Assembly: GCF_001006305.1 (NCBI RefSeq)
Contig: NZ_LBHJ01000012.1
Location: 160,231-224,230 of the forward strand
DNA: 64,000 bases
Source: Silvibacterium bohemicum
GTDB lineage: Bacteria > Acidobacteriota > Terriglobia > Terriglobales > Acidobacteriaceae
Direction of reading: 5' to 3'
Under the pieces are notes generated by a model that searched no databases, had not been told where the DNA came from, and saw only the letters and a list, made by a program, of their open reading frames with translations. This document shows, one piece after another, positions 36,679-45,358 of this stretch. Within the stretch, counting starts at the first letter, position 1. Every line of letters starts with the position of its first letter. The position numbers and the translations under genes were made by a program.

Positions 36679-37470
36679 ATGTTCACGCTTTATTGGGTTT
36701 ACGATCTCCCCAATTGGTTATTCGCTCTGCTGTGCATTGTAGCCTTTGTCCTCTTCGGCCTCATCGGGCTTCCGCTCACACGAAAGATAGCAAAGCGGGC
36801 CCACTCCGAAGATCATTCACACAATGACATCGTTGGCTACTTTCTTGGCGCGGTGACGGTGTTTTATGGCATTACCTTAGGCCTGGTTGCCGTGGGAACT
36901 TGGACTAACTACTCCGCCGTTCAGGATCGCGTTGATCACGAGGCACAGATTATTGCCTCGCTTTATCGGGATTCGCGCGGTTACCCGGAGCCTGTAAGTT
37001 CGAAGCTAATGGCTGACCTGAGGGCATATACGCGCGAGATCATTGACAAAAGCTGGCCACTTCAGCGCAAAGGCATCAGTCCCGGTGGTGCTGATGAGAT
37101 ACTGTCGAGCGTGCAGGAAGATATTCTGAATTTCGAGCCAAAGTCATTGGGACAACAGGTTCTCCATGCTGAAGTGTTCAGACAGTTCAATCAGTTAGTG
37201 GAGGCAAGGCGTTCAAGGCTGGAAAGTACTGACATGAGCCTTCCACCGTCACTTTGGTGGCTGGTAATTTTTGGAGCGATAATCTCGATCAGTGTCACTT
37301 TCTTTTTCGATATGCGGTCTATGATCATGCACCGCTGGATGACTGGCCTGATGAGCGGTCTGCTAGGACTATTAATCTTCCTCATCGCGGCCTTGGACAA
37401 TCCTTTTAGGGGGAATGTTTCCGTTGGGCCTGAATCTCTGGAGCGCGTATATCAAGCACTCATGAAATAG
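36679..37470 (+). CDS. DUF4239 (bestrophin-like) membrane protein
   Basis: 263 aa. Two N-terminal helices (LFALLCIVAFVLFGLIGLPLT; VGYFLGAVTVFYGITLGLVAV), a soluble central region with DRVDHEAQIIASLYRDSRGYP, and two C-terminal helices (WWLVIFGAIISISVTFFF; GLMSGLLGLLIFLIAALDNPFRG). The ending ALDNPFRG and the topology are those of DUF4239, relatives of bestrophin channels. SD AGGAGAG. The gene is flanked by direct copies of a DUF2442 3' end, so it may have arrived with that rearrangement. Confidence 0.82.
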   Translation: MFTLYWVYDLPNWLFALLCIVAFVLFGLIGLPLTRKIAKRAHSEDHSHNDIVGYFLGAVTVFYGITLGLVAVGTWTNYSAVQDRVDHEAQIIASLYRDSRGYPEPVSSKLMADLRAYTREIIDKSWPLQRKGISPGGADEILSSVQEDILNFEPKSLGQQVLHAEVFRQFNQLVEARRSRLESTDMSLPPSLWWLVIFGAIISISVTFFFDMRSMIMHRWMTGLMSGLLGLLIFLIAALDNPFRGNVSVGPESLERVYQALMK

Positions 37471-37480
37471 GGGCTAGCAG

Positions 37481-37600
37481 CGTGCCCCAGATCTCGCCCT
37501 TGCGATGTGGAAGATCTCAACCATCGTGATGACCACCAGAACGAGCGCCAAAGGCCCAATTGCCTGGACGGCCAGTCCCATCCCGCCTTCGAGATGTAGG
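37481..37600. repeat. Degenerate family A palindromes
   Basis: tgccccagatctcgcccttgcgatgtgg (37483-37510) and a half copy cgccttcgagatgtagg (37584-37600). Both have lost arm pairing. Confidence 0.5.
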
Positions 37601-37607
37601 ATTCCAC

Positions 37608-38042
37608 TTACGACGCCGCGACCACCTTCCGCGGTCGCCCACCCTTCAACCCATTCGCCCGCGAAGCCCGCTTCTTGGCCTTGCTCGTAACCGAACCGCC
37701 GCTGCGTCCGATCTGCGCCATCCAGCGCTTTGTTCCATACACGCCGCGCAGCAGATTCGGCACGTAATAGTCGAGATCGAGAGACGGCCAGTGCAGCCCG
37801 GTTCCATCGCCGAGAATCTCCACCCGCGCAATTTGATCTCGCGTAGCCGATTGCAATCCCTCCAGATCCTCACGCGGAATCAGCAACCGGTGTCCATCGC
37901 TTAATTTGAGGATGAGCAGATCGAGTCCCGGGCTCGGCCTGTATTCAACGGCGGTCACACGCAGCTCGCCTTCAAGGCTCTCCGCACGCGCAATGGCGCG
38001 ATCGATCTCAGCGTCGGTCGTCACGATTCTATGTTTTGCCAT
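37608..38042 (-). CDS. DUF2442 protein
   Basis: 144 aa from ATG 38042 (MAKHRIVTTD). Core of DUF2442: ELRVTAVEYRPSPGLDLLILKLSDGHRLLIPREDLEGL and ILGDGTGLHWPSLDLDYYVPNLLRGVYG. A basic tail TSKAKKRASRANGLKGGRPRK resembles an AT-hook and may contact DNA or RNA. Overlaps the DUF4160 gene upstream by 14 bp. DUF4160-DUF2442 pairs recur in bacteria and behave like a two-gene module, possibly toxin-antitoxin; this is inference. Confidence 0.82.
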   Translation of the reverse strand: MAKHRIVTTDAEIDRAIARAESLEGELRVTAVEYRPSPGLDLLILKLSDGHRLLIPREDLEGLQSATRDQIARVEILGDGTGLHWPSLDLDYYVPNLLRGVYGTKRWMAQIGRSGGSVTSKAKKRASRANGLKGGRPRKVVAAS

Positions 38043-38289
38043 GCATCTTCTCCCACAGCGCCACAAGCTCTTCGAAGCGCAGAGCGGCGGCGTCCAAAAT
38101 ATTCTTTACGTCGGATCGTTTCGCATTCGATGGCCGGATAGCATCCTTGCGATCCGCGAGTGTGATCGATCCATCCCTGCAAAGGTCGGCAATCGCCTCT
38201 GTCTCCCCGAGATATCCATGAACATGCCGCGGTAGATGATCATTGGAGTAGACCACGAACAGGACACCGTCGAATTTTAGTAATCCCAT
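38029..38289 (-). CDS. DUF4160 protein
   Basis: 86 aa. GVLFVVYSNDHLPRHVHGYLGETEAIADL is the DUF4160 signature (the DH.P.H.H string), followed by a helical C-terminus (NILDAAALRFEELVALWEKMHGK). Its stop lies inside the start of the DUF2442 gene, so the two are translationally coupled. The His cluster hints at metal or nucleotide binding, but no activity is known. Confidence 0.85.
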   Translation of the reverse strand: MGLLKFDGVLFVVYSNDHLPRHVHGYLGETEAIADLCRDGSITLADRKDAIRPSNAKRSDVKNILDAAALRFEELVALWEKMHGKT

Positions 38290-38438
38290 AAAATCATAAC
38301 CTAAACATGGTTAGGTTCTATAGCCCCAAAAAAGAAATAGACGCCAACAAAACCAAAGCCGGAGGGCTCCTCATCCCCAGATCAATCGAGGACAAGCAGC
38401 TCAACTCCGGCTCCTGTTTGTTTTCTATCTCGGACGAA

Positions 38439-38972
38439 TCAGCCCCGTGACGGGAAGATTCCCTGCAGCGCGATGATGTAGTTCATGCACAGATACGGCT
38501 GCACCACTCCCAAAGGCTGGTTGCTGCCGGTGAGACCGATCGCGGTGGGAGCCATCGTCTTGGTGGCACTGGTCGCATAGGAGGGGCTGATCGAGGGCTC
38601 GCGGCCTCCCGTGTTCACCTCGGCCCAGAAACCGTTCGTCGGGTCGGCGTTCGGGCCCGGCGTGTTGCTGCAGTTGGCCGGGTGAGTATGCGAGGGCAGG
38701 TTGGCGACCAGCAGAGCGGTCTGCTCCACTCCGCCCACTTGGCCCATCACATACGGGCTTAGGCCCTGGCCCTGGCCTTGATGCACAGGAACCCGGCTCT
38801 GCAGATTGGGCAGCATAAAGTTGCTCACACCGTCTCCTCCGTAGGTGGTTCCAATCAGCGAGAAGAGCGCGGTGTTCTGCGCGATGGAGAGCGTCTGTCC
38901 GTTGCAGAGAGCCCAGCCCTGCGGGGCGAAGTTGAAGGCGACCAGCAGGATTTGGCCAATATAGTTATTCAT
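38439..38972 (-). CDS. Phage-tail-collar (MdpB-like) protein
   Basis: 177 aa. Start MNNYIGQILLVAFNFAPQGWALCNGQTL and GTTYGGDGVSNFMLPNLQSRVPVHQGQG are the Collar-domain hallmarks, then VANLPSHTHPA and the ending GVVQPYLCMNYIIALQGIFPSRG. In phages the domain is part of tail fibres; in bacterial genomes such 'microcystin-dependent protein' relatives stand alone and are poorly understood. SD AAGGAG. It lies 200 bp downstream of a collagen-like gene on the same strand, and no phage genes are nearby. Confidence 0.88.
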   Translation of the reverse strand: MNNYIGQILLVAFNFAPQGWALCNGQTLSIAQNTALFSLIGTTYGGDGVSNFMLPNLQSRVPVHQGQGQGLSPYVMGQVGGVEQTALLVANLPSHTHPANCSNTPGPNADPTNGFWAEVNTGGREPSISPSYATSATKTMAPTAIGLTGSNQPLGVVQPYLCMNYIIALQGIFPSRG

Positions 38973-39172
38973 TCAGCATTCTCCTTATTTCTTCTTGAGC
39001 GAATTTACGGCGTAGTAAGTCGCAGGCGGTGTGCCGGTCGCGCTCTAGATCAAATCGCAACGATGGTTTGGGATCGAGCTTCGAGCCAGACTCCGGCAGC
39101 ATCGCTCATCGATTCATGCCTCGATCCGGATCGTCATAGCGCGGTCCGGACCGGGGCTTGGTCGATAAGCAG

Positions 39173-40489
39173 TTATTGGCAGATGAGAGTGGTCGTGATC
39201 TTCAGGTTGGGGTTGACGTTCGTTTCGGAGTAGGCGAGGTTCAGGATGTCGCCGCCGGCCACGGTGAAGGTGTGGCTCTGGTCGGAACAGCTGGCCCCAT
39301 TGTTATTGACCGTAGTGCTGCACGTCATACTGGTGGCCGTTGTGTTCTTGTAGACGGTGACGGTGACGGTGTCAGTTCCCGTGGGCGCAGCGAAGTTGTT
39401 CGCTCCAACATTGAGTGCGGAGACGGTGCACGCCGAGGGAGCCACCACAAAGTTCGCCTGGGAAAGGATGGATGTGTTGTTGTTGACGTCAATACCGCTC
39501 ACGGCGTCGGGTGCAAGGAAATAGGTGGTTCCTGCCGATCCGCTTCCGGGGTTGACGAAGGCGGCGTTGAGGGAAAAGCCGGACAGATTCGATCCGCCAG
39601 CCGGTCCGGCAGGCCCCGTCGCTCCGGTTGCTCCGGTAGCACCCGTAGGTCCAGCAGGTCCGGCAGGTCCCGCCGGCCCTGCTGGTCCGGTCGCTCCTGT
39701 TGCGCCCGCAGCTCCGGTCGCCCCAGCAGCCCCGGTTGCACCTGTCGGCCCCGCCGGACCCGTCAATCCGATCGGTCCAGCAGGCCCTGTTGCGCCCGTC
39801 GCGCCAGTGGCTCCCGCCGCCCCGGTAAGTCCCGTGGGACCGATAGGTCCGGCTGCTCCTGTCGCTCCGGTTGCGCCGGTCGCCCCTGCCGGCCCGGTCA
39901 ATCCGGTTGGACCCGCCGGTCCGATGGGTCCAGCCGCACCCGTTGCGCCGGCTGGTCCGGTGAGCCCGGTTGCTCCTGTGGCGCCCGTAGGTCCGATCGG
40001 CCCCGCTGGCCCGGCTGCGCCAGTTGCGCCGGCCGGTCCCGTAAGTCCGGTTGCGCCTGTGGCTCCAGCCGGTCCGGCTGCTCCAGTAGCGCCTTTAGCG
40101 CCAGCCGGACCAGTTGGACCAGCTGGACCAGGCAGCCCCATCGGTCCCGCTGGTCCTTGCGGTCCGGCCGCTCCCTGCTGACCGATCGTTGCGGTGAATT
40201 GGGCGACGCGACGGCTCCGGCTATTCCTGAGATAAATCAGGTATGTCCCCGGCGTGGTTCCGCTCGGAACCCTCGCGGTAGCCGCGAGATCGTTGGCGCT
40301 GACTACGCTCAGCTCGGTTTCGCCCAGCGCGACGAAAGGGGCTGTCTTTCCGAAGCCAATTCCGTTGATCGTGATCTGGGTCCCGGCAGCGTTCTCGGTC
40401 ACATCCGAGATCAGCGGAATGGTGTTTTCCTGAGCGAGAAGGAGACTGGGAGCCGCCAGGCACAAGGCAAGACATAGACGTGCGAGCAT
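39173..40489 (-). CDS. Exported collagen-like protein with IPT/TIG domain
   Basis: 438 aa. Signal peptide (to LLLAQ), an Ig-like IPT/TIG domain (about 24-102: [32 protein letters not shown]), about 65 Gly-X-Y triplets (about 104-298; [18 protein letters not shown]), and a C-terminal beta domain of about 140 residues that may trimerise and cap the helix. Bacterial collagens form triple helices rich in GPA/GAT without hydroxyproline. Probably surface-exposed or secreted. SD GAGGA. Stands next to a tail-collar gene. Confidence 0.85.
   Translation of the reverse strand: MLARLCLALCLAAPSLLLAQENTIPLISDVTENAAGTQITINGIGFGKTAPFVALGETELSVVSANDLAATARVPSGTTPGTYLIYLRNSRSRRVAQFTATIGQQGAAGPQGPAGPMGLPGPAGPTGPAGAKGATGAAGPAGATGATGLTGPAGATGAAGPAGPIGPTGATGATGLTGPAGATGAAGPIGPAGPTGLTGPAGATGATGATGAAGPIGPTGLTGAAGATGATGATGPAGPIGLTGPAGPTGATGAAGATGAAGATGATGPAGPAGPAGPAGPTGATGATGATGPAGPAGGSNLSGFSLNAAFVNPGSGSAGTTYFLAPDAVSGIDVNNNTSILSQANFVVAPSACTVSALNVGANNFAAPTGTDTVTVTVYKNTTATSMTCSTTVNNNGASCSDQSHTFTVAGGDILNLAYSETNVNPNLKITTTLICQ
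39598..40180. repeat. In-gene tandem repeat coding Gly-X-Y
   Basis: Degenerate 9- and 18-bp units (ggtccggc., gctcc.gt.) across the collagen region of the gene. Likely to vary in length between strains by slippage or recombination. Confidence 0.8.
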
Positions 40490-40823
40490 AACTATCCTCG
40501 AGGTAAGTGAGTAGGCCGTGCCATTAACTGTCGTACATAGATGTAGGCTCGACTAGGTGCTGCGAACCCGCCGCTTCGATGCTGTCTGTTACACAAGAGC
40601 CCAGGCCGGGAGGCAAGATTCCGGTCTAATCCGGGACGCGGGCGATTCTAAGCAGGCGAGATAAGTTTTGTAAAGAAAATATATGCGCGGGATAAGAAGG
40701 GAGGCCGAGAGTGAAGGTAACTACGACTTTCGAGGTGGAAAAGATAAGCTATCGTGAAATAACTTAAAAGTTATTTGATAGGGTTACCCTGACTACAACG
40801 CGAATCCGCGATCTTTCCCTTTT
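40490..40823. other. Intergenic region with AT-rich palindrome
   Basis: 334 bp between the porin and collagen genes. Contains a perfect 20-bp palindrome aaataacttaaaagttattt (40757-40776) in otherwise GC-rich DNA, possibly a regulator site for the collagen-like gene. No gene seen. Confidence 0.45.
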
Positions 40824-42308
40824 CTAGAAGTGGAAAATCAAGTCAGTGGCCGCCGTGAACTGGCTCTGCCGCCTGCCGTTGTCATAGGCTTTGCGATCCC
40901 AGGCGCGATCGAAACGAATCTCCGGCCGAATCTGTATCGTCGATCCGATCCAGTGCGCCAGCATCAGCGTGTTCTCGGTGTACTTTGAATTCACGCCGGT
41001 ACGCTGTCCTTTCTTATCGTCGAGATAGTCGCTGCGGAAGGAGATGAAGTTATGCGGTCCCAGCTCCTTGTTGATGTAGTTCACAGCCGCATACTCCGGG
41101 GCAAAGCAGGTAGTTAAACCTGCATGGCATGCAGCCGCAAAGGTATTCAGCTCCGGCTTGATGGGGCCGAAGACGCTGGGCACGTCGCGCTGCGACATGG
41201 AGTAGACCTCGGTCGCGGTATGCCATGTCTTCGAGAACTTGTGGTACCAGGTTGCGTCGTACTGCTGAACGTTGTTATAGGCATACTTACCGTTGTTGAT
41301 GCCGTTGGCGCAGAGGTAGAAGTTATCGTTCACCGATGCCGTCGTATAGCTCGCGCATACCGTCGCCGATGGTTTCGCGTCCGGGGTCCACGGCGCAACA
41401 TCGTGGCTCGCCGAGATGCCGGTCTGCAGCACCCAGTGGCTGTTCATTTGGATAGTCGCCAGCGCGCCTGTGTCAGTAAAGGGATCGACCGAGTACAGCA
41501 GGGAGTGGCTGTACATATAGTTATTCGGAGCAAGCTGCGCTTCAATTCCGGGTATCGAAATATAGCGCCCCACGCGCAGATTCATGCCTTGCGCAACATG
41601 GGGAAAGTAGACGTCCACATACTCCAGGCTCGGATCGAACCCATATTGGTGCTTGTCCTTGAGCAGCTGAAAGCTTAGATAACCCTTATCCGTCGTGAAC
41701 CGGTAGTCGGTGCCATAAAGAGCGGTCAGGTGAAAGCCGAAATCGACGTGCTCCCGCTGCACGGAGTCTGGCAGGCGCTCCACGTAGAGAACGATCTGAT
41801 CCATCTCCAGGCGGTTCGAGAACAGGTCATTGGCTTCGGGTGAGTTGCTATGCGAAGAGGTGCTGCCGTTGACCGTCGGCTCGACCCACCCATAAACCTT
41901 GGTCCGGCTCTTCGCTCCGTTCCAGGCGGTCATCAGCGGATAGGTATTCGTATCCGCCTCGCCGATGGTCGGCGAGCCTCCATAAGACCAGTCGGCGTTC
42001 GGAAAGGGCGGCGAATCGAGCGGCGAGGGCAATCCGCGTCGCAGCGGAGCTGGACCGGCAGGCTGCGTCGGATGCCAGTCCTCGCGGTACGCCCCGGCGA
42101 GCCGCGCCCAGAAACCCTGCGCCGAAGCCTGCTGCGGAGCCGGGCTCTCCGGAAGGCCCTGATTTCCCTGCGATGCCGGGCTCGGAGACGGCGTCTGGGC
42201 CGCACAGACCCCTCCGCATAGGGTCAGGAGAAGCGACAGCAGAAGAAGCGGTGAATTTCGCCGCGACGGCGCTATTTCTCTGATTGCGATGGATTTCTGG
42301 GGGGTCAT
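40824..42308 (-). CDS. Putative beta-barrel porin (BBP2/OmpL-like)
   Basis: 494 aa from ATG 42308, whose signal peptide (SPLLLLSLLLTLCGGVCAAQ) fits an exported protein; the frame is open to 42467 but the extra part lacks signal features. A Pro/Ser/Gln linker precedes a barrel with alternating aromatic strands: KVYGWVEPTVNGSTSSH, DFGFHLTALYGTDYRFTTDKG, YVDVYFPHVAQGMNLRVGRY, ending DLIFHF. The pattern matches BBP2-type porins of Acidobacteria and Planctomycetes. Substrate unknown. No SD seen. Confidence 0.8.
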   Translation of the reverse strand: MTPQKSIAIREIAPSRRNSPLLLLSLLLTLCGGVCAAQTPSPSPASQGNQGLPESPAPQQASAQGFWARLAGAYREDWHPTQPAGPAPLRRGLPSPLDSPPFPNADWSYGGSPTIGEADTNTYPLMTAWNGAKSRTKVYGWVEPTVNGSTSSHSNSPEANDLFSNRLEMDQIVLYVERLPDSVQREHVDFGFHLTALYGTDYRFTTDKGYLSFQLLKDKHQYGFDPSLEYVDVYFPHVAQGMNLRVGRYISIPGIEAQLAPNNYMYSHSLLYSVDPFTDTGALATIQMNSHWVLQTGISASHDVAPWTPDAKPSATVCASYTTASVNDNFYLCANGINNGKYAYNNVQQYDATWYHKFSKTWHTATEVYSMSQRDVPSVFGPIKPELNTFAAACHAGLTTCFAPEYAAVNYINKELGPHNFISFRSDYLDDKKGQRTGVNSKYTENTLMLAHWIGSTIQIRPEIRFDRAWDRKAYDNGRRQSQFTAATDLIFHF

Positions 42309-42517
42309 GGAGGGAATTTTCAGTACGGCGAATTGTTTTGCATACGAGACCGGCGCCGTTCCGGTTCGTTCGAAGCAGTGATCGTCCCTCTTCGAGCTTA
42401 TCCGTAGCGGCGTAAACGCGGCGATAAATTCAGAAAGATGCACCCATGCAGACAGTTTGCGATTCAAAGAGGAACAGTGCTAGCATTCGGCACGCAATTT
42501 CGGGAGGAGACAGGCCA

Positions 42518-43153
42518 TTGATCCGGGTCATCACTGTCGAACGCGAGTACGGCAGCAAGGGCGCCGAGTACGCCGAGCACCTCGCCGAGCGCCTGGGCTG
42601 GAGGCTGATCGACCAGTGCCTCATCGAGGAGATCGCGCAGAAGGCCGGCGTCACCAAGAAGCTCGCCGAGAGATGCGATGAGCGCCTCGACCCCTGGTAC
42701 CACCGCTTCGGAAAGGCCTTCTGGCACGGCTCGCTGGAGCGCCTCCCCGCCCCCTCCGACCTGGATGTCTTCGACAGCGACCGCATGGTGGAGTTCGTCC
42801 GCGACTATCTCACCGGCATCGCCGAGCAGGGAAGCTGCGTCGTCGTCGGCCGCGGAGCCGCCGCCATGCTGGCCCGCGCGCCGGGAGCCTTCCACGTCTT
42901 CGTCTACGCCTCGATGTGGCGCAAGATTCTCTGGTTTGAGGAGAACTTCCCCGAGCACGCCAGGGAGGCCGAGCAGGAACTGCTGGCCACCGACCGCCGC
43001 CGCGCCGCCTATATCCGCCGCTATTTCGATCAGGATTGGACCGACCGCCGTCTCTACCACCTCATGCTGAACTCCTGCATGGGCTTCGACGCCATGGTGC
43101 AAGCCACCATCGATGGGGCCGGGACACTGGTGACCGAACCCGCGCTGCGCTAA
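42518..43153 (+). CDS. Cytidylate-kinase-like protein
   Basis: 211 aa from TTG 42518, 8 nt after SD GGGAGGAG; an upstream ATG (42446) lacks one. RVITVEREYGSKGAEYAEHLAERLGWRLID replaces the usual GxxGxGKS loop of nucleotide kinases with EYGSKG, as in the Cytidylate_kin2 family. CVVVGRGAAAML and DRRRAAYIRRYFDQDWTDRRLYHLMLNS match the later conserved parts. Role unproven in this family. Divergent from the porin gene. Confidence 0.85.
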   Translation: MIRVITVEREYGSKGAEYAEHLAERLGWRLIDQCLIEEIAQKAGVTKKLAERCDERLDPWYHRFGKAFWHGSLERLPAPSDLDVFDSDRMVEFVRDYLTGIAEQGSCVVVGRGAAAMLARAPGAFHVFVYASMWRKILWFEENFPEHAREAEQELLATDRRRAAYIRRYFDQDWTDRRLYHLMLNSCMGFDAMVQATIDGAGTLVTEPALR

Positions 43154-43247
43154 CCCCGGCGCTTCGATGCGCTCACAACGCGACGGCATTTCAACAAATT
43201 TGCCATCCGCGTGACCGCAAACGGGTCATCTCGCGTCACCAAAAAAT

Positions 43248-43289
43248 TGTCATCCCGAGCGAGCACCGCGAGTCGAGGGACCTGCAGTA
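43248..43289. repeat. Interspersed repeat, family B
   Basis: ttgtcatcccgagcgagcac then cgcgagtcgagggacctgcag. In the 370-bp gap after the kinase gene, which holds no gene. Confidence 0.7.
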
Positions 43290-43454
43290 GTCTGCTGGCG
43301 CATCGGCATCGCCACCGGCGTCACCGAAGAACAAACGCCATTCTTGACGACCGCAGGGAGGAAGAATCCCAGCCAGCTGCGCTGAGATCTCTCTCTAAGC
43401 CCAGAACGAATGACGAAAGAAGCCCTGCCAGACTGCCGCCAAGGCTTCTGAAGG

Positions 43455-43508
43455 GTACGGCCTTGAGGCCGTACATAAGCGGACCAAAAGGAGCGCGGCT
43501 TCAGCCGC
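43455..43508. repeat. Two REP-like hairpins
   Basis: gtacggcc-ttga-ggccgtac (43455-43474) and gcggct-tc-agccgc (43495-43508), the second close to the REP-like hairpin found inside mutS2. Located just past the antiporter stop and may end its transcript. Confidence 0.65.
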
Positions 43509-43524
43509 CGAGGGATCAAAGCCC

Positions 43525-45120
43525 TCAGCTCTTCTCCCAACGCAGATCCAACAAATCCAGCTCCCGCTCCAGATCCCGCAGCGTGCTCTCGCGAAACGTG
43601 CCCTCGCCGCGCAGGCGCAGGATCTGCTCCCGCTCCACCCGCCGCACCTTGGCCGCCAGCTCCTGATACTTGCGCTGCTGGAGCTGCGCCGGTTCGGCGT
43701 CTTGCTTTCTAAGGGCCTCCAGCCGCTGCTCGTAGTAGCGGGTCAGGATTGCGGCCGCACTCCTCTCGCCCTCCTCTTCATCGCCCGGGGTTTCGCGCAG
43801 GGTTTTGAGCGCCGCTTTGAGCAGCACACGGCGTGCCTTGCGCTCCTCGTCCAGCGATTCGTCCGAATCCACCAGCCCCAGCTTGCGGATAATGGCCGGC
43901 AGGGAGAGCCCCTGGCCGACCAGCGTCACCAGAATGACAGTGAAGGCATAAAAGATGATGTGCCCGCGCTTGGGGAAGGGATTGCCGTTATCGAGGAACT
44001 CGGGCAGGGAGAGAGCGGCGGCCAGTGTGAGCACCCCGCGCATCCCGCTCCAGCCGGTAACCACCAGTTCGCGGCTGGTCGGCTTCTCCACCTGCTGGTG
44101 CAGCAAGCGGCGCCGCAGGAACCACGCCAGGTGCGCGCCGGGAAAGATCAGCGCCATGCGGACTGCGATGGCCACAGCGGCAACAAAGGCTGCGCCGGCG
44201 ATCATATGCGGCCAGTTGAGATGCCCGGCCCGATCTCTCATCCCGTTGAGAACCGTAGGCAGTTGCAGGCCGATGACGATGAAGATAAATCCGTTAAGAA
44301 CGAAGTCCAGGGTGTTCCAGATCACGCGGGAATCAAGCCGCGCGCGGGTGGAAAAGGTCTCCGAGGTCGTCCGGCCAAGGTACAGCCCGCACACCACGGT
44401 CGCCAGCACGCCGGAAGAGTGGATGGCTTCGCCCAGCAGGTAGGCAAAGTAGGGTGTAGCAATGCTCACCAGGATGGGCACTTCGCTCGATTGTTGAAAG
44501 AGCCGGAAGAGCAGCCGGTCGAAGCGCGCCACGAACCAGCCAACCAGCAGTCCGGCGGCGACGCCTCCACAGATCAGCCAGATGAATTCGCGAACCCCGC
44601 CCCCGATCGACGGAATCTCCCCCGAAACCACGAGCGCAGTCGTGAACTGCAGGGCCAGCAGTCCGGTGGCGTCGTTCACCAGGCTCTCGCCCTCGATGAT
44701 CTCGAGCACGCGGTGCGGCAGTCCCACGCGGCTGGCGATGGCCGCCACGGCGATGGCGTCCGTCGTCGAGATGACCGCTCCCAGCACCGCGCCGGTGCGC
44801 CAGTCGAACTCCGGCATGAAGAAATGGGCGACCGTCGATATGCCGGCCACCGTAAAGGCCACCAGCCCCAGCCCCAGCATGGCAATGCTCACCAGGTTGA
44901 AGCGGAACTCCCGCCACGCAGTGTTGAGCGAGGCGGCGAAGAGCAGCGGCGGCAGGATGACCAGAAAGACGAATGTGGGATTGATGGAAACGTGCGGAAT
45001 GACGGGAAAGAAGCTGAGAATCAGCCCGCTGAGCACCAGAACGATGGGATAAGGCGTCTTGACCCGTTGCGCCAGAGCGGCCAGCGACGACACCAGCACC
45101 ACCAGGATCAGCAGCGTCAA
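43525..45120 (-). CDS. CPA1-family Na+/H+ antiporter
   Basis: 531 aa with TTG start. About 12 membrane helices followed by a charged cytosolic tail (ERKARRVLLKAALKTLRETPGDEEEGER..). CPA1 motifs: FLVILPPLLFAASLNTAW, the core VISTTDAIAVAAIASRVGLP and EIIEGESLVNDATGLLALQF with the ND ion-binding pair. WSGMRGVLTLAAALSLP later in the membrane part. Exchanges monovalent cations for protons. Divergent from the E2 gene. Confidence 0.92.
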   Translation of the reverse strand: MTLLILVVLVSSLAALAQRVKTPYPIVLVLSGLILSFFPVIPHVSINPTFVFLVILPPLLFAASLNTAWREFRFNLVSIAMLGLGLVAFTVAGISTVAHFFMPEFDWRTGAVLGAVISTTDAIAVAAIASRVGLPHRVLEIIEGESLVNDATGLLALQFTTALVVSGEIPSIGGGVREFIWLICGGVAAGLLVGWFVARFDRLLFRLFQQSSEVPILVSIATPYFAYLLGEAIHSSGVLATVVCGLYLGRTTSETFSTRARLDSRVIWNTLDFVLNGFIFIVIGLQLPTVLNGMRDRAGHLNWPHMIAGAAFVAAVAIAVRMALIFPGAHLAWFLRRRLLHQQVEKPTSRELVVTGWSGMRGVLTLAAALSLPEFLDNGNPFPKRGHIIFYAFTVILVTLVGQGLSLPAIIRKLGLVDSDESLDEERKARRVLLKAALKTLRETPGDEEEGERSAAAILTRYYEQRLEALRKQDAEPAQLQQRKYQELAAKVRRVEREQILRLRGEGTFRESTLRDLERELDLLDLRWEKS

Positions 45121-45263
45121 TTCCGTGTTGTGAATATGCGTAACCAGAGCTGGCCTTCGCAGTCAGTGTTTAGGGCATTTAGGATAGGCATTCAGCCGAA
45201 GACAGTTGTATCAGACAGGTCGGGCGAATGCTGCCGAACAACGTGGGATTGCCGCCCGGACCA

Positions 45264-45307
45264 CGGCCAACCGCCTCTTCGCCACCCGCTTTTCAGCCGT
45301 TTATAAT
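45264..45307 (+). promoter_or_regulatory. Promoter of the E2 gene with mutS2-type repeat
   Basis: gccaaccgc..acccgcttttcagccg followed at once by TATAAT (45302-45307). The same repeat string precedes the -10 box of mutS2. The -35 region falls within the repeat. Confidence 0.5.
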
Positions 45308-45358
45308 CGATTCTTGCGCGTTCACGCTTGATTGCTGTCACACGGGAAAGGGATTTGC

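Noticed and set aside
38439-38972. Prophage remnant
   Set aside because: The tail-collar domain stands alone; no integrase, capsid, terminase or attachment sites nearby, and such proteins occur widely outside phages.
39598-40180. Possible CRISPR array
   Set aside because: Repeat units are 9-18 bp, contiguous, without unique spacers, and code for Gly-X-Y triplets.
39525-40181. Plus-strand open frame rich in APV/GPA repeats
   Set aside because: It is the reverse complement of the collagen Gly-X-Y region; repeats keep all frames open. The minus frame has the signal peptide and SD.
43702-45306. Plus-strand frame of 534 codons
   Set aside because: Antisense to the Na+/H+ antiporter; His/Gln/Arg-rich without any family features.
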